Assembly (NCBI GenBank): GCA_963210315.1
Contig: OY723256.1
Span: forward strand, 1,488,001-1,552,000
Origin: Rhynchopus euleeides
Lineage: Eukaryota; Euglenozoa; Diplonemea; Diplonemida; Diplonemidae
Length of the DNA: 64,000 nt
Reading direction: 5' to 3'
A model generated the notes under the pieces. That model saw only the letters and a program-made list of their open reading frames with translations. It searched no databases and had not been told where the DNA came from. Below, piece by piece: positions 12,180 through 22,743 of the stretch. Position 1 is the first letter of the stretch. Every line of letters starts with the position of its first letter. Position numbers and translations under genes: made by a program.

Positions 12180-13358
12180 GGCATACTTGTCCCCCCATAT
12201 GGGGAACCCCCTAAATTTGGGGGAAATATGGGGGGTCTCAAAACCCCGCCCCCATATGGGGAAAAAGGCTGAAAATATGGGGAAAACCCGGTAAAATATG
12301 GGGGAATATGGGGGAAATATGGGGCCCATATGGGGGGATATGGGGGTATTCGTGCTGCAACGGGAGAACATCAAACCACTCAGGCACAGACACACACGAA
12401 GTGCGCGTCGAAACCGGCCTCATGCCTTGTTGGGGATCCTCCAGGAGTCCGATCCTGGGGAGGTGCGCGCTCGTTCAGGTGTGGCCAGGTCTGGCCCCCC
12501 CTGGAAGATCCCCCAGGCGGGTCGCACCGACCTCCTGTTCCTCTCCTGCGCCGATACAGCGGCAGCGGAGAGCGAACGCTTCCCGGTTTGGCGGGGCACC
12601 GCAGTGACAGCGGTGGTGGACACATACGCACAGACACACATAGCGCGTTCAGGGTTAACAGCTCCTCACAACACACACTCCTGTGTTTTGAAGTCCTGTC
12701 CGGCACGTCACTCTCACACTCGCTGTCCTCCTCCTCTGGTGTGTTTGCGATTGCGAACTGCCCCCTGGGATCCTTAATTAGACAAGGGAATTCACAAGCA
12801 GTGCATTCTGGGGTGTCAGGCGCTTCCGCCGCTTTTGACCGCTCCGAGCGCCGAAAAGTCGGAGTCGACGCTCGTCACCAGGCAGCTTGACATGTTCAAG
12901 CTGCATCTGCAATGATGATCTGGAATGAGACCTGTGAAGGCCAGTACAAGGACTGGCTGCAGGACGCAACTGTTCTGCCAGCAAAGACAGGACTACTGGT
13001 CAGCATGCTCTGATGACCGCTACTCAGACTTGAAGAAAGTGGCGGTCGGCACTCTCACAGCACCTTTTGTGGTCTGACTCGAGCACTTCAGCCGTTTCCT
13101 CTCTGCAGAAAGCGACGAGGTGAGATGGCACTGCAAGGTGCTAGACGTCCCCTGTCAGTGGCTGACTTCACACCCTGTGAAAAGCAGAACGAAGAGAACT
13201 GTTTGCTGACTGCTTCCACCTGAGGAACCCCTGGGTTTTCCCCCATATATCCCCCATATGGGGGAAATATGGGGGAACAGGACTTGAAAAACCCCCCATA
13301 TTCCCCCCATATTTTCCCCATATTTTTGGCCTTCCCCATATGGGGGTACAAGTATGCC
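12180..13358. mobile_element. E1: TIR element with CATATGGGG word arrays, TA-flanked
   Basis: The left end GGCATACTTGTCCCCCCATA at 12180 is matched by the inverted right end at 13358 (TIR of ~28 bp, one mismatch). TA lies on both sides (12178-12179 and 13359-13360). Inside each TIR, the words CCCCCATATGGGG and (A)ATATGGGG are repeated (12190-12345 and 13235-13345). The 12360-13220 interior has no recognisable transposase and is probably non-autonomous. Confidence 0.85.
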
Positions 13359-13591
13359 TAGGGGGGGTCATAAGCCCCCCTAAAAACGTACGAAAACCAA
13401 AATTTTCAACATACCATCAGAACCGCCCTAATACCTGATCTGACCCGAAAATCCGACCCATACCCCCCCGGAAACTGTCTGGGGCCCACTTGTGACACCT
13501 GATACGCACTTTTGTGATGATTTTTTGGGGTCCTAAAAAATGTACCTCAGTTTCGTACCTTGCCTTTGTACCTGAACCACTCCCGACCGCA

Positions 13592-13861
13592 TTATTTCGT
13601 TCTTTGCCTTTTCTGCGGTGGTTCTGGCTCAGGTGGCACGCATGTTGCCTTCCCCAGTGCCTCGGCAAGGTCTTTCTTGACCTGATTAGTGGGAATGTTG
13701 TGTTGTTGCGTCAGCAGAATGAGTTCAGCCACCTTCTGGGTGTAGTACTTCGATCGCATATGGGTCATTGTGAGTACTTCGTACGCCTGGGAGGCTGCAT
13801 CGGCATTAGTAGGCAGCGTTGTAGATGCTTTTGCTTCGTCGATCTTAGCCTGTGAAGGCAC
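13592..13861 (-). pseudogene. E2 second open frame, no ATG, possibly 3' part of the E2 protein
   Basis: The frame is open upstream of 13861 through about 13920, in a different frame from the 282-aa protein, and has no credible start codon. It encodes a helical stretch (AKIDEAKASTTLPTNADAAS) and ends with a basic tail (PPQKRQRTK) inside the left TIR. It could be a downstream exon or a frameshifted end of the E2 protein. No family is recognised. Confidence 0.3.
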
Positions 13862-13896
13862 GATTGGGATATTGTACGCCCTGAGAGCCGAAGTGG

Positions 13897-14745
13897 TTAT
13901 GATTGTGCTGTGTAATTTGCGCCCCGCAGGATATGCACACCACGCAGTCTCGACAACACGTATGAGAGTGTACCATGTGGGGACTCAACAAGGTCATTGG
14001 ATCGGCATCTGCCTGCCGACTCAGCCCCCACACAGTGCGACCGCAAGGTCGCCAGGGATGTCTCAACGCCAGGGGAATACCCTCCCCTGGCGTTGTACAA
14101 CCCTACTCTCAACCCTCGGGTCCTCTCCTGGAGGCGGTGGTGGCGGGCCCGCAACGCTTCGTACTTCCGGTACAGACTGAGGTAGTCTGCCCGGCTGACC
14201 CGCTCATTGCTTCCTAGATCATCTGCTGCTCTGGAGCTGCCATCACTCTCACTGCCCACATCAGTTGGTGTGGGGGTAGGAGCAGGAGGAGTGGGAGGAG
14301 TAGGAGTGCAGGTGACATCTTTCTTGGCTAGCAAGGAACGCCGCTTTTCCCGCACGTGCGTGCAGTTGATGCACCACTGCATATATCTGTCGTCACCACG
14401 TCCCACTCGCTCTCCTATGTACCCAGCCCGACGGAGCGCCCGAAATAATGTCGCCTCACCGATGTCGTGTGCCGTTTTCTTTTTACGCAGGTCTGCCACA
14501 ACGCTCTCTGCCGAGACCCCGCACATCTCCCGTTTGGCGAGCGTCTTTCGAGCAAGGTACTCCTCTGCAGCAGCATCTGACACCTCTGCGAGGCCCTGGG
14601 CATGCGGCATGTGTTGCTCGGCGTGCTGAGTGAGCGTAGTGACACCCTTCCCTTGCAAAGAACGAAATAATGCGGTCGGGAGTGGTTCAGGTACAAAGGC
14701 AAGGTACGAAACTGAGGTACATTTTTTAGGACCCCAAAAAATCAT
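13897..14745 (-). CDS. E2-encoded protein, unknown function, 282 aa
   Basis: Minus-strand frame that starts inside the right TIR of E2, so the first ~30 residues (MIFWGPKKCTSVSYLAF...) are encoded by the repeat itself; the mirror-image start occurs in the left TIR at 13517. Residues ~40-130 are helical and basic, with a possible helix-turn-helix (GEATLFRALRRAGYIGERVG). A Pro/Thr spacer follows, then a charged helix around SRADYLSLYRKYEALRARHH. No DDE or Tyr-recombinase motif is visible. It could be a DNA-binding or accessory protein of the element. The frame may continue by splicing or frameshift into the next entry. Confidence 0.45.
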   Translation of the reverse strand: MIFWGPKKCTSVSYLAFVPEPLPTALFRSLQGKGVTTLTQHAEQHMPHAQGLAEVSDAAAEEYLARKTLAKREMCGVSAESVVADLRKKKTAHDIGEATLFRALRRAGYIGERVGRGDDRYMQWCINCTHVREKRRSLLAKKDVTCTPTPPTPPAPTPTPTDVGSESDGSSRAADDLGSNERVSRADYLSLYRKYEALRARHHRLQERTRGLRVGLYNARGGYSPGVETSLATLRSHCVGAESAGRCRSNDLVESPHGTLSYVLSRLRGVHILRGANYTAQS

Positions 14746-14988
14746 CACAAAAGTGCGTATCAGGTGTCACAAGTGGGCCCCAGACAGTTTCCGGGGGGGT
14801 ATGGGTCGGATTTTCAGGTCAGATCAGGTATTAGGGCGGCTCTGATGGTATGTCGAACATTTTGGTTTTGTACGGGCTTATGACCCCCCCTACCCCTCCC
14901 CCCCAAGATGACGAGGAGCACGGTGAAACCCAAATGAGAAGAACACGAGGTAGATGGTATACACGCCACACCACACCCCCCCCCCCTA

Positions 14989-15438
14989 GGGCAGTGGTGG
15001 CTGCGTACGCGTACGCAGCGTGATTTTCAAAAAGTGCGTACGGCGTACGCGTACGCGTACGGCGCTGCGTACGGCGGTCTATGGAGCACAGGAGACGGCC
15101 ATGGCCGCACACCAAATCCGACAGTCGAACTCAGGTGTACCAGGGGAAGCCTTCGAGCCTTCCAGTCGGAAGTGGTACCTTTTGCAGTATGATTGCGGGT
15201 GTCCTTGCAGGTGTTGCGAGTTATTCGCCACGTGCACGGCAAGGAACCATCTGTGAAAGGCAAGAGCAAAGGCCAGGGCCCAGCCACCCGCTGGGTGGCC
15301 TACCGTGTGCTGAGAGACCTGGAATACCAGCCGTACGCAAAATCTGCGTACGCGTACGCAGCGCGATTTTCAGAAAGTGCGTACGGCGTACGCGTACGCG
15401 TACGCGTACCGTACGGCCGTACGCTGCCACCACTGCCC
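14989..15438. mobile_element. E3: 450-bp TIR element with GCGTACGC word arrays, TA-flanked
   Basis: The ends GGGCAGTGGTGGCTGCGTAC (14989) and its inverted partner at 15438 enclose two arrays of the palindromic word GCGTACGC (around 15001-15075 and 15335-15425). TA flanks it at 14987-14988 and 15439-15440, the latter shared with E4. No coding capacity; MITE-like. A CTAG target duplication is an alternative reading of the same junctions. Confidence 0.85.
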
Positions 15439-15440
15439 TA

Positions 15441-16587
15441 GGGGGGGTCAAATGCCACCCTTTTACGTGGACAAACACGATTTTTCAAAAAACCGGCGCA
15501 GAGGCCCCAAAGCCCCCGTAAACCCTCCAAACCCCCCCAGATCGGTCCGGAAACCCATCGAACCCCACTTTTCCACCATTCCGGGCACCTCAGGTGCCCG
15601 AATTGGGGTACCTAAATTTTGTGCCACCGTTTGGTACCGTACAGTGCCACTGTGTGGGAGGTTGGAAAAGAAAATGCCCCAACACACCACATCTGAGGGT
15701 TGCAATGCATGTTGCTTGCCAACCACGTCATCCGGTGGGTGTCAGGCGCTATGTAGGTGGCATTAGCCAGGTCTTCGATGTGTTCTGGCTTGTATATATA
15801 CCTCCCTGCCACCATGCACCGGGAGGCTGCCTGTAGGTACGGAACAGTCCAGATGGTCGTGTGATTCCTGTGCAGCAGTGCTCCACAACCGGGATGTGTT
15901 GACAACGACTGTTGCAACACGAGCTGTACATTCCGGGAACACATGAAGTGCGCTGTCGTGGTACCCATTGTGCCAGAATTGGTAGTTGCTGCGGTCTACT
16001 TTGCCTGGCCCAAGAGCACTGGTACTGAACGGTGCAATATGCGTGGCGAGGTGAATACAACGGAAGCGCGCAAAGTCAATACAGCTCTCGGATGGCGGGT
16101 GGTGGTGCCACTAGTGTGTGACGTTCACTCGAGGATACAACGCATCACAATGAATCAGCAACCGTGGACCGAGTACAATACGCTCTCTGTGGCTGGTGTG
16201 GGGGACAAAGGCAGTGCCTGTGCCGCAGGCAGGGAGGTATATATACAAGCCAGAACACATCGAAGACCTGGCTAATGCCACCTACATAGCGCCTGACACC
16301 CACCGGATGACGTGGTTGGCAAGCAACATGCATTGCAACCCTCAGATGTGGTGTGTTGGGGCATTTTCTTTTCCAACCTCCCACACAGTGGCACTGTACG
16401 GTACCAAACGGTGGCACAAAATTTAGGTACCCCAATTCGGGCACCTGAGGTGCCCGGAATGGTGGAAAAGTGGGGTTCGATGGGTTTCCGGACCGATCTG
16501 GGGGGGTTTGGAGGGTTTACGGGGGCTTTGGGGCCTCTGCGCCGGTTTTTTGAAAAATCGTGTTTGTCACCCCCATTTGACCCCCCC
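15441..16587. mobile_element. E4: G7TCA-ended TIR element, same family as A
   Basis: It starts GGGGGGGTCAAATGCC at 15441 and ends ATTTGACCCCCCC at 16587, with TA on both sides (15439-15440 and 16588-16589). TIRs are ~360 bp (15441-15806 and 16227-16587); the right one has lost a few bases near its tip. Positions 15441-16042 are the reverse complement of 1-599. Its right end is only 180 bp upstream of the next gene's start codon. Confidence 0.88.
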
Positions 16588-16767
16588 TACCCCCCCCCCC
16601 CCCCCCTCCCTCACCTCTGACAACAACACCCCTCCCCCCTCCCCTCCCTTTATCCGCACAACACGGGCCACAGCCCCCTCAGCCCCCCCCCCTCCCCCCA
16701 GCACTCTCGTTTTCCACCCCCCCCGCCTGAGGTGGGGTGAGGGTCCACTACTCCTCCTCCTCCTGGA

Positions 16768-17796
16768 ATGGACAGCCTCGTGGTCCAAGTCCGCGAGCTC
16801 CTCGCCGGCCTGCAGGAAACCGACGGATGCCCCGAGCTCGAAACCGCATTCAGGCAGGCGGGGCGCCATGGCACCACCCCTCTGGAGCTCGCGAGACAGG
16901 CCCACCTGCTGCGGCGGGGGACCCCAGCACAGCTCTATGAGGCTGTCCGCAGCGCCATCTCCTCTCTGCTCCTCTTCGCACGCCAACGCGTGGCAGAGGG
17001 GGACACGGAGCTGGAGGGTGCACTGCAGGCCTACGAGGCCGCCCTCATGGAGGGCCCAGTCCACGAGCTGCTCTTGGAAGTCGCCTACAGCGCTGAGCTC
17101 CTGGGGAAGTCTGACTACGAAAGCCCCGACGTGCAGGCCGCCCTGCTCGAGGCTGCCCTGCACCCCTCCGGCGCCACGGAGGATGCCTGGCAGGGCTCGC
17201 TGCGCATCCACAGCCTCAGCGAGGCCGCAGGGTCCCAGTCGCTGCCGCAGCTCCTATCTGACTGCCGCGGCGGCGGGGTTACCCTGCGCGCCTTCCACAG
17301 CAGGCTCTACGCCGCGGTGGGGGTGCTGCTGGTTGCCGTGGAGCAGGACGCCGAGGCGGCAGAGCTCGTGATGCCCCTCCTGATGCCTCTGCAGCACGCC
17401 CTCCGTGTGATGCGCGCGGGGATCGACCGTGGCGAGGGGGGGCGCCAGGGAGGGGCGAATTACGCGATGCGCTACGTCGAGGCGAAGGCGAAGGCGGGGC
17501 GTGAGTCCCGCCCCGCCACGCAGGCGCCCCCTCAGCGCCGGGATTATGCCGCAACGCCTTCGCTGCTCCGGCGGGCGGCGCAGGCGCAGTTTGCCGGGAT
17601 GCATCCCCCCCGGGATGCCCCATCCCGTGTGCGGGCCGCAGGGAGGAAGCGCGCTGCAGAGACCCCTGCCTTCCGCCCTGTCCTGCCGGAGGCAGGTGGG
17701 TCGCCCTCCCTGAGGCTGGCCAGCGCAGCCTTGGGCATTACAGGGCTGCAGTGTTCTCTCGCTGAGGAGCGTCTGGCGCGGTTGTATTCCACGTAG
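16768..17796 (+). CDS. Unknown helical protein, single exon, 342 aa
   Basis: Complete frame with host-like GC-rich codon use. Residues 1-230 are predicted mainly alpha-helical (MDSLVVQVRELLAGLQETDG..., SSLLLFARQRVAEGDTELEG, LPLLSDC-type segments) without membrane spans. Residues 240-310 are Arg/Ala/Pro-rich and probably disordered. The C-terminus is again helical (LGITGLQCSLAEERLARLYS). No domain is recognised. E4 ends 180 bp upstream, so the 5' region may be altered by the insertion. The next gene begins only 122 bp after the stop, in line with polycistronic packing. ATG 16768 is the first in-frame Met after the C-rich tract. Confidence 0.8.
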   Translation: MDSLVVQVRELLAGLQETDGCPELETAFRQAGRHGTTPLELARQAHLLRRGTPAQLYEAVRSAISSLLLFARQRVAEGDTELEGALQAYEAALMEGPVHELLLEVAYSAELLGKSDYESPDVQAALLEAALHPSGATEDAWQGSLRIHSLSEAAGSQSLPQLLSDCRGGGVTLRAFHSRLYAAVGVLLVAVEQDAEAAELVMPLLMPLQHALRVMRAGIDRGEGGRQGGANYAMRYVEAKAKAGRESRPATQAPPQRRDYAATPSLLRRAAQAQFAGMHPPRDAPSRVRAAGRKRAAETPAFRPVLPEAGGSPSLRLASAALGITGLQCSLAEERLARLYST

Positions 17797-17918
17797 TCTC
17801 GAGGGGTGGCGTGGTGTGGTGTGATGAAGTGGAACTGTATCCCCCGCCCCCCCCTTCTCAAACGCTTCCCAAAGAAACCAATAAAGGAAGGGAGGGGGGT
17901 CTTCTCAGGCATATAACC

Positions 17919-18552
17919 ATGTTGCGGTCGCAGCACTTTCTCGTGGGGGCGACGAGCGGGCTGCTGCAGTTCTGGGGGCAGTTCATGTTGGGGCGGTACA
18001 CCCGTGGGTACTTCGTGGTTGGGATGGCGCTCAACTTTGCGGCGATGCTGCTGTACATCGGGGGGACGCTGATGATGCTTGAGAGCGCATCGCCCGGGGG
18101 GATGCGCAAGGCAACGGCGCGGAAGGCTGTGAAGATGCAGGGTGGGATGGCCCTCGGAGGGCTTGTGGCAGCGTTCGGTGCGGTATGCCGCTTGTTGTAT
18201 TATCTGCCAGGGGGCGCTGCGTTGCGACAAACAGTTTTAAGGCTGGCAGCTCTGATGGAGGCTGCTGATCCAGCACAGAATTCAAAACAAAATAACAGGT
18301 CCTGCCCTTTCGTTTTATCCAATCGAATCAGCTGCTTCATGAAACCAGTTGTAATACTTTCTGGCGTCTTCAGGCCCCACCGCCCACCCACTCACCCTGG
18401 CACAGGTTGCGCTTCTGGAAGGCAGCTACCTTCTGCTGCTGGGTGTGCTCACGGTGTACACTCTGCTGCTGCCGCTGCTGCTGCCATCCACCATCCGCAC
18501 GTCAACCCTGCGCCGGATATTCGGGATGGAGCAAGACACGTGGAGCGCGTAG
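17919..18552 (+). CDS. Small integral membrane protein, 2 exons, 136 aa
   Basis: Exons are 17919-18182 and 18406-18552, phase 0, donor GTATGC, acceptor CACAG. Splicing joins ...LVAAFGA to VALLEGSYLLLLG and restores a continuous hydrophobic segment ending ...RRIFGMEQDTWSA. About four membrane segments are visible: ~7-25, ~32-52, ~78-105 and ~103-120 (the last two may merge). A short basic stretch MRKATARKAVK separates the halves. No family is recognised. An AG at 17907-17908 (cttctcag) lies 10 bases before the ATG and is a candidate trans-splice acceptor. Confidence 0.8.
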
Positions 18553-19516
18553 TATATGTTTCCTTACAGGAGCTTCCCGCAGCCCTGTGTGATCTCAGTT
18601 CCTATGGCTGTCGGCACCAAGCCAAGCTTGGGCGAAGCTTTGGTGCCACCCACAAAACCTAGCTGATCTGCCAAATAGGACTCATGCAGACCTGCTGCGC
18701 ACTCCCGCTCAGCCCACGAGGCAAGCTGCAGACCGGCAGGAAATCTCATCGCAGCGTGGAAGGCCAGAGACTCTCCCGGTGTCGCCAAATTGTAACAGTG
18801 TCAGTGTGACAGCCTCACATATCCCCGGTTGGGGAGGGTGTGGTGGTGGGGGTTGAGTGGGGGTGTCCCAGTGCAGTTTAGAGCGAAATATCGCCATCAC
18901 CTTCTCTTATTCCCTCCCTGCACCAACGGCCATCAGGAAGGTGTTGGGCGGGCGGCAGTGGTGGTCAGGTTGTGAGTATTTCACACAAGTGTTAGATTTA
19001 TGCATATATTTCAAAGTCGGGAGGGTGTGGGGAGCTGTGCGGCGAGGAGAGGTGTCTGTGTGTGTGTGCAGCGTTCTGCATTCTGAAGCTGCCAATTTCC
19101 TCTCCCGTGTTCCCGCAATCCACCCCCCTCCTCTCATTCTGCATCCTACCTTTTGCCCCTCATTTCGCTTGAGAGCACCAGTTTTTGCGCGGGGGTGGGG
19201 GAATTGTTTTTGCAGATCGCCCCTATTGCTGATGATCACTCTATACACACACCCTCTGCAGTGCCCTAAAGTTTACACGGGGCACGACACAGCGCCTGCA
19301 GCCGTACAACCCCCTGGGGTCCTGTGCAGCGCAGCGTCCGTCGTACACATCCCAGCAGTCGGGCCTGTGGTCCGCTAGAGTCGCCCTGCCAAGGGCTTGG
19401 TGTGATCCCGGGGTGGTGGTGGTGGTGGTGGTGGTGGGGAGGTCTCCAAGAGGTAGGGGCAGTGTGTGCCGGACTCCGTGCACCCCGCCGGCCGGTGCTG
19501 CCGCACTGCCGCCGCC
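18553..19516. other. Intergenic, no gene seen
   Basis: Mixed spacer, with a GTG trinucleotide run at 19412-19436 and a pyrimidine-rich zone around 19100-19160. Short open frames overlap each other and show no domain. Confidence 0.55.
19412..19436. repeat. GTG microsatellite
   Basis: About eight uninterrupted GTG/GGT units 80 bp upstream of the BBS5 start codon. Confidence 0.9.
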
Positions 19517-20847
19517 ATGGACGAGAACTACATCTGGCAGGACCGGGAGATCCGGTTCGACATCACACCACAGTATGGCCTCAGCCGCAAGATCTGGGGT
19601 GGGGAGGGGCGGGTGTTTCCGTGGCTGGTCTGAATGTGTTTTGAAGCCTCCTGCTTGGGTGGTGTTTCGTCCCTGCTGTTCGCTCCCTCGCAACACGCAT
19701 CCCCTCTCCGCGCAACAGGGAGTTTGAGCTGAGAAAAGGGGAGTTTCGGATCGATGTGATTGACAGCATCGAGGACACGAAAGGCAACAACGGCGAGAAG
19801 GGGCAGCTGACGGTGACAAACCTGCGGCTCATCTGGTGCTGCTCGCGAAACTTCCGCATCAACCTGAGCATCGGGTACAACTGCATCATCTCCATCACCA
19901 TACACACTGCGAACAGCAGGATACGCGGCCCCACTCAGGCGCTCTATGTGCTGACAAAGTTCAACAGCTCGCGGTTTGAATTCATCTTCACAAACCTTGT
20001 GAAGGGGAGCCCGCGGCATTTCACTACGGTGCAGGCCGTGCACCGTGCCTATGAGACAACGAAGCTGTATCGCGATCTGAAGCTTCGCGGTGCCATCATC
20101 CGTGAGAAGGACCTGCTGTTGCTCCCGTTGGAGCAGGTCGTGACGAAGACAACCGGCGTGTGGAACCTTTCCTCCGACCAGGGCAACCTGGGGACGTTCT
20201 ATATCACCAACGTGCGTGTGGTGTGGTTTGCGAACCTTGCGGAGAACTTCAACGTCAGCATCCCCTACCTGCAGATCAAGAGCGTGCGCATCAGGGACAG
20301 CAAGTTTGGCCCTGCCTTTGTGATCGAAACATCCGCTCAGAGCGGGTCATATGTCCTCGGGTTCCGTGTCGACCCGGCGGAAAAGCTGCAAGAGGTGTAC
20401 AAAGAAGTCTCCTCCCTCCACAAAGTCTACTCTGTGTGTCCCCAGTTTGGCGTCGAGTTCCAGACGGAAGAGCCTGCCGCCCCGCTGGAGCAGGTGACGG
20501 AGCCGCATGTCCAGGATGATGTCGAGATCATCGACGAGGGGGCGACAGATGCCTTTGCCGCGTACTATGCTGATGGCGGGACCAAGAATGCGGATCGGAA
20601 ACCTGTGTTCGAGCCATGTATGTTTTCTCCTTTGCTACACTTTGGCGCCATTTTCAACGAAAAGTAGTCAAAGTTGTGGTGTGAAGATAAACGCGGGCCT
20701 CTCTGGGGGGGGTAATGCGGCGTAAACCCAACACCATCGCCACCGCCACCACCACCACCACCACCTGCAGCTCTTGGGCTTGCCGTCGAGAAGCTGCGCG
20801 ACGGGGTGATGATGGATGCTCTGTGGAACTGCATTTCCTTCCAGTGA
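19517..20847 (+). CDS. BBS5: BBS5, BBSome subunit, 3 exons, 343 aa
   Basis: BBS5 is a subunit of the BBSome, the coat complex that moves membrane proteins in and out of cilia; its two PH-like (DM16) domains bind phosphoinositides. Exons are 19517-19572, 19719-20617 and 20771-20847 (phases 2 and 1; donors GTATGG and GTATGT). Splicing gives [14 protein letters not shown] and [17 protein letters not shown], both matching the family. Hallmarks are [12 protein letters not shown] near residue 33, [35 protein letters not shown], then [20 protein letters not shown] opening the second PH domain, [19 protein letters not shown], and VQDDVEI with AYYADGG. Length equals animal BBS5 (341 aa). It implies a motile or sensory cilium. 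The last acceptor follows a CCA-repeat rather than a pyrimidine tract. Confidence 0.97.
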
Positions 20848-22743
20848 GCCGCTGTGCCCATTCACCACCGCCGCCGCCATTCTTCCTCTCTTCCTAACTG
20901 GGGTTCACTGCAGATCGTATCAAGAGCCGCTGCCTGCCCTCTACACTGGCAAGCCACGTCTACTGTGCGGGTGTGAATGTGTGACACCTTGTGGCTTCTG
21001 CCTCGCCGTCCCACACCCACAACAAACACACATGCGTGGTTTGCCATCACAGGGTCTACACCTGGACTGCATATCTGCACCTCGCTTTAAACTGCGGGCG
21101 GGATGTGTTCCAGCCTTGACCCCAGTTCTGGTTCGTGGTGCCTGACGTCCTTCATTAGAAACATGAAGCGGCATTCGGCTCTGCAGGGGAAGAGGTGTGT
21201 GTTGGTGATGTGGTGTGGTGCCCAAGATACAGCCCACGCCGATGCAGGTGCCTACAGTCTCAAGGCACGCCATCAGAAGTCCACAGATCGGACACATTGA
21301 AAGGGAGCCCGAACCAGTGCAGGGCGTTGTGGCGCAATGCCCAACTGCAAACCTTTGCCTGTCGAACGGTGCCTCCAGTGTTGAGTGCGCTAGCAAAAAC
21401 TGACACGGGTCTGTTCCGTCTGAGACCCTCTGTCCCCCCCCGCCCCCCCTCAGTCGATCGGCGTCCTTCCCTTTCTCGACACCCCGGCTTCATGGGGCCA
21501 GCCAGGAGGCGGTCCCGAGGCCTTTTGGTTGACTTCGCCCCTATCTCTCGGTGCCTCGAAAGCCTGCTCATTCTTTTCAGTCACCAGGAATAACCTCTGT
21601 GGTATCTAACTTTGACACTCGGTGCGCTTCCCACAGCACACGCACACTGCAACACACATGGACCCGCCAGTGGTGGGGGAGAACGAAATGAATATCAAAA
21701 TATAAAGAGTGAGGTGACATCGTCGTGATCTGATCGTCCGTCACGCCACCAGCCAGCCAGCACAGAAGGTGTGTGTGGATGCATCCATTGTTAGAGGTTT
21801 CTGTTTTGTGCGGTTTTCCAGCCAGAATGCCTTACCGCATCAAGCCATGCTGGATAGTTCCGAGCAATTCAGGCAACGCTCCTCCCCTGTTGACATTGCC
21901 TTCCTCTTCCCGCCGGACAAGCAGGGCGGAGAACAAAAAATAATGTCAAGAAGAACAACACCGAACCTGGGCCAAACCAAACACAATCGGGGGGGGGGGG
22001 GTAGGCAACAACAACACAAAAATATTACCCATCTCCCCACCCCCAGAGTGAGAAACCAAGAATGGAAGGGAAACCCAGCACATTTCCTTTTCGTTCCTCC
22101 CCGATCTCTCCCTCACACACACACAGGCAGATCTCTGCCACCCCCCCCCCCCCCCCCGCTTTTCCCCATCCCTTTCACCCCATTCGGAAACCCATAATCT
22201 TGCGGAAGAACACTTGGGGACACACATAACTGCTCATCCCGACTAACAGGCCTCATCCTCGTGCCCCGCCCCCTTCCACCGGGCAGCCGTGCACAGGGCG
22301 GGCATTCCTTCTGCCTAGGGGGAGGGGAAGAGGGCTAGTCAGGCCTGGCTTGGGTTGGGGCGGCAGGGATGCCACTCTTCCCTCGGATCCTTGAAGGGAT
22401 CGAAAACCGAACACTTTGAGCAGTGGGAGGGGGGAGGGGGGGGGGGGGGGACGCGGGTAGAGAGTGTGTGATGCAGTGTGCTGTGCGCCGGGGGGGGGGG
22501 GGCTTGGTGGTCGGGCAGTGTGGTCAAAACCTGACGGATTCCCCCAACTCCCCCCCCCCCCCCCTCGCCCCCGGTCCCCGCGCATTTGCATTGAACCCTC
22601 CTGGGCTGATGGCGGTGTCCCCTGCTATTCCCGCCTTAAAGTGATGTGGTGTGAGCAGTTGGTGTGGCATTAGGTAGTCTTGGCCAGAGGCAGATCACAT
22701 CCCGACAAGCCACCTGCACAGGGTACACTGGGTTTGGCGTCCG
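20848..22743. other. Intergenic, no gene seen
   Basis: Nearly 1.9 kb with poly-G runs (around 21990, 22438 and 22488) and poly-C runs (22141-22157 and around 22551). No frame with a recognisable domain, no RNA gene seen. A gene made of several very small exons cannot be excluded. Confidence 0.5.

Larger units (their letters stand above)
13361..14890. mobile_element. E2: TIR element with ~290-bp inverted repeats and its own ORFs, TA-flanked
   Basis: It starts GGGGGGGTCATAAG at 13361 and ends CTTATGACCCCCCC at 14890. TA is at 13359-13360 (shared with E1) and 14891-14892. The inverted repeats cover about 13361-13613 and 14652-14890 and are nearly identical, with small indels near the tips. Between them lie minus-strand open frames. 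The terminal motif matches A and E4 but the rest of the element differs. Confidence 0.88.

Noticed and set aside
12330-12890. 186-codon + strand frame in E1
   Set aside because: Starts within the CATATGGGG word array and shows no transposase motif; not repeated elsewhere to test conservation.
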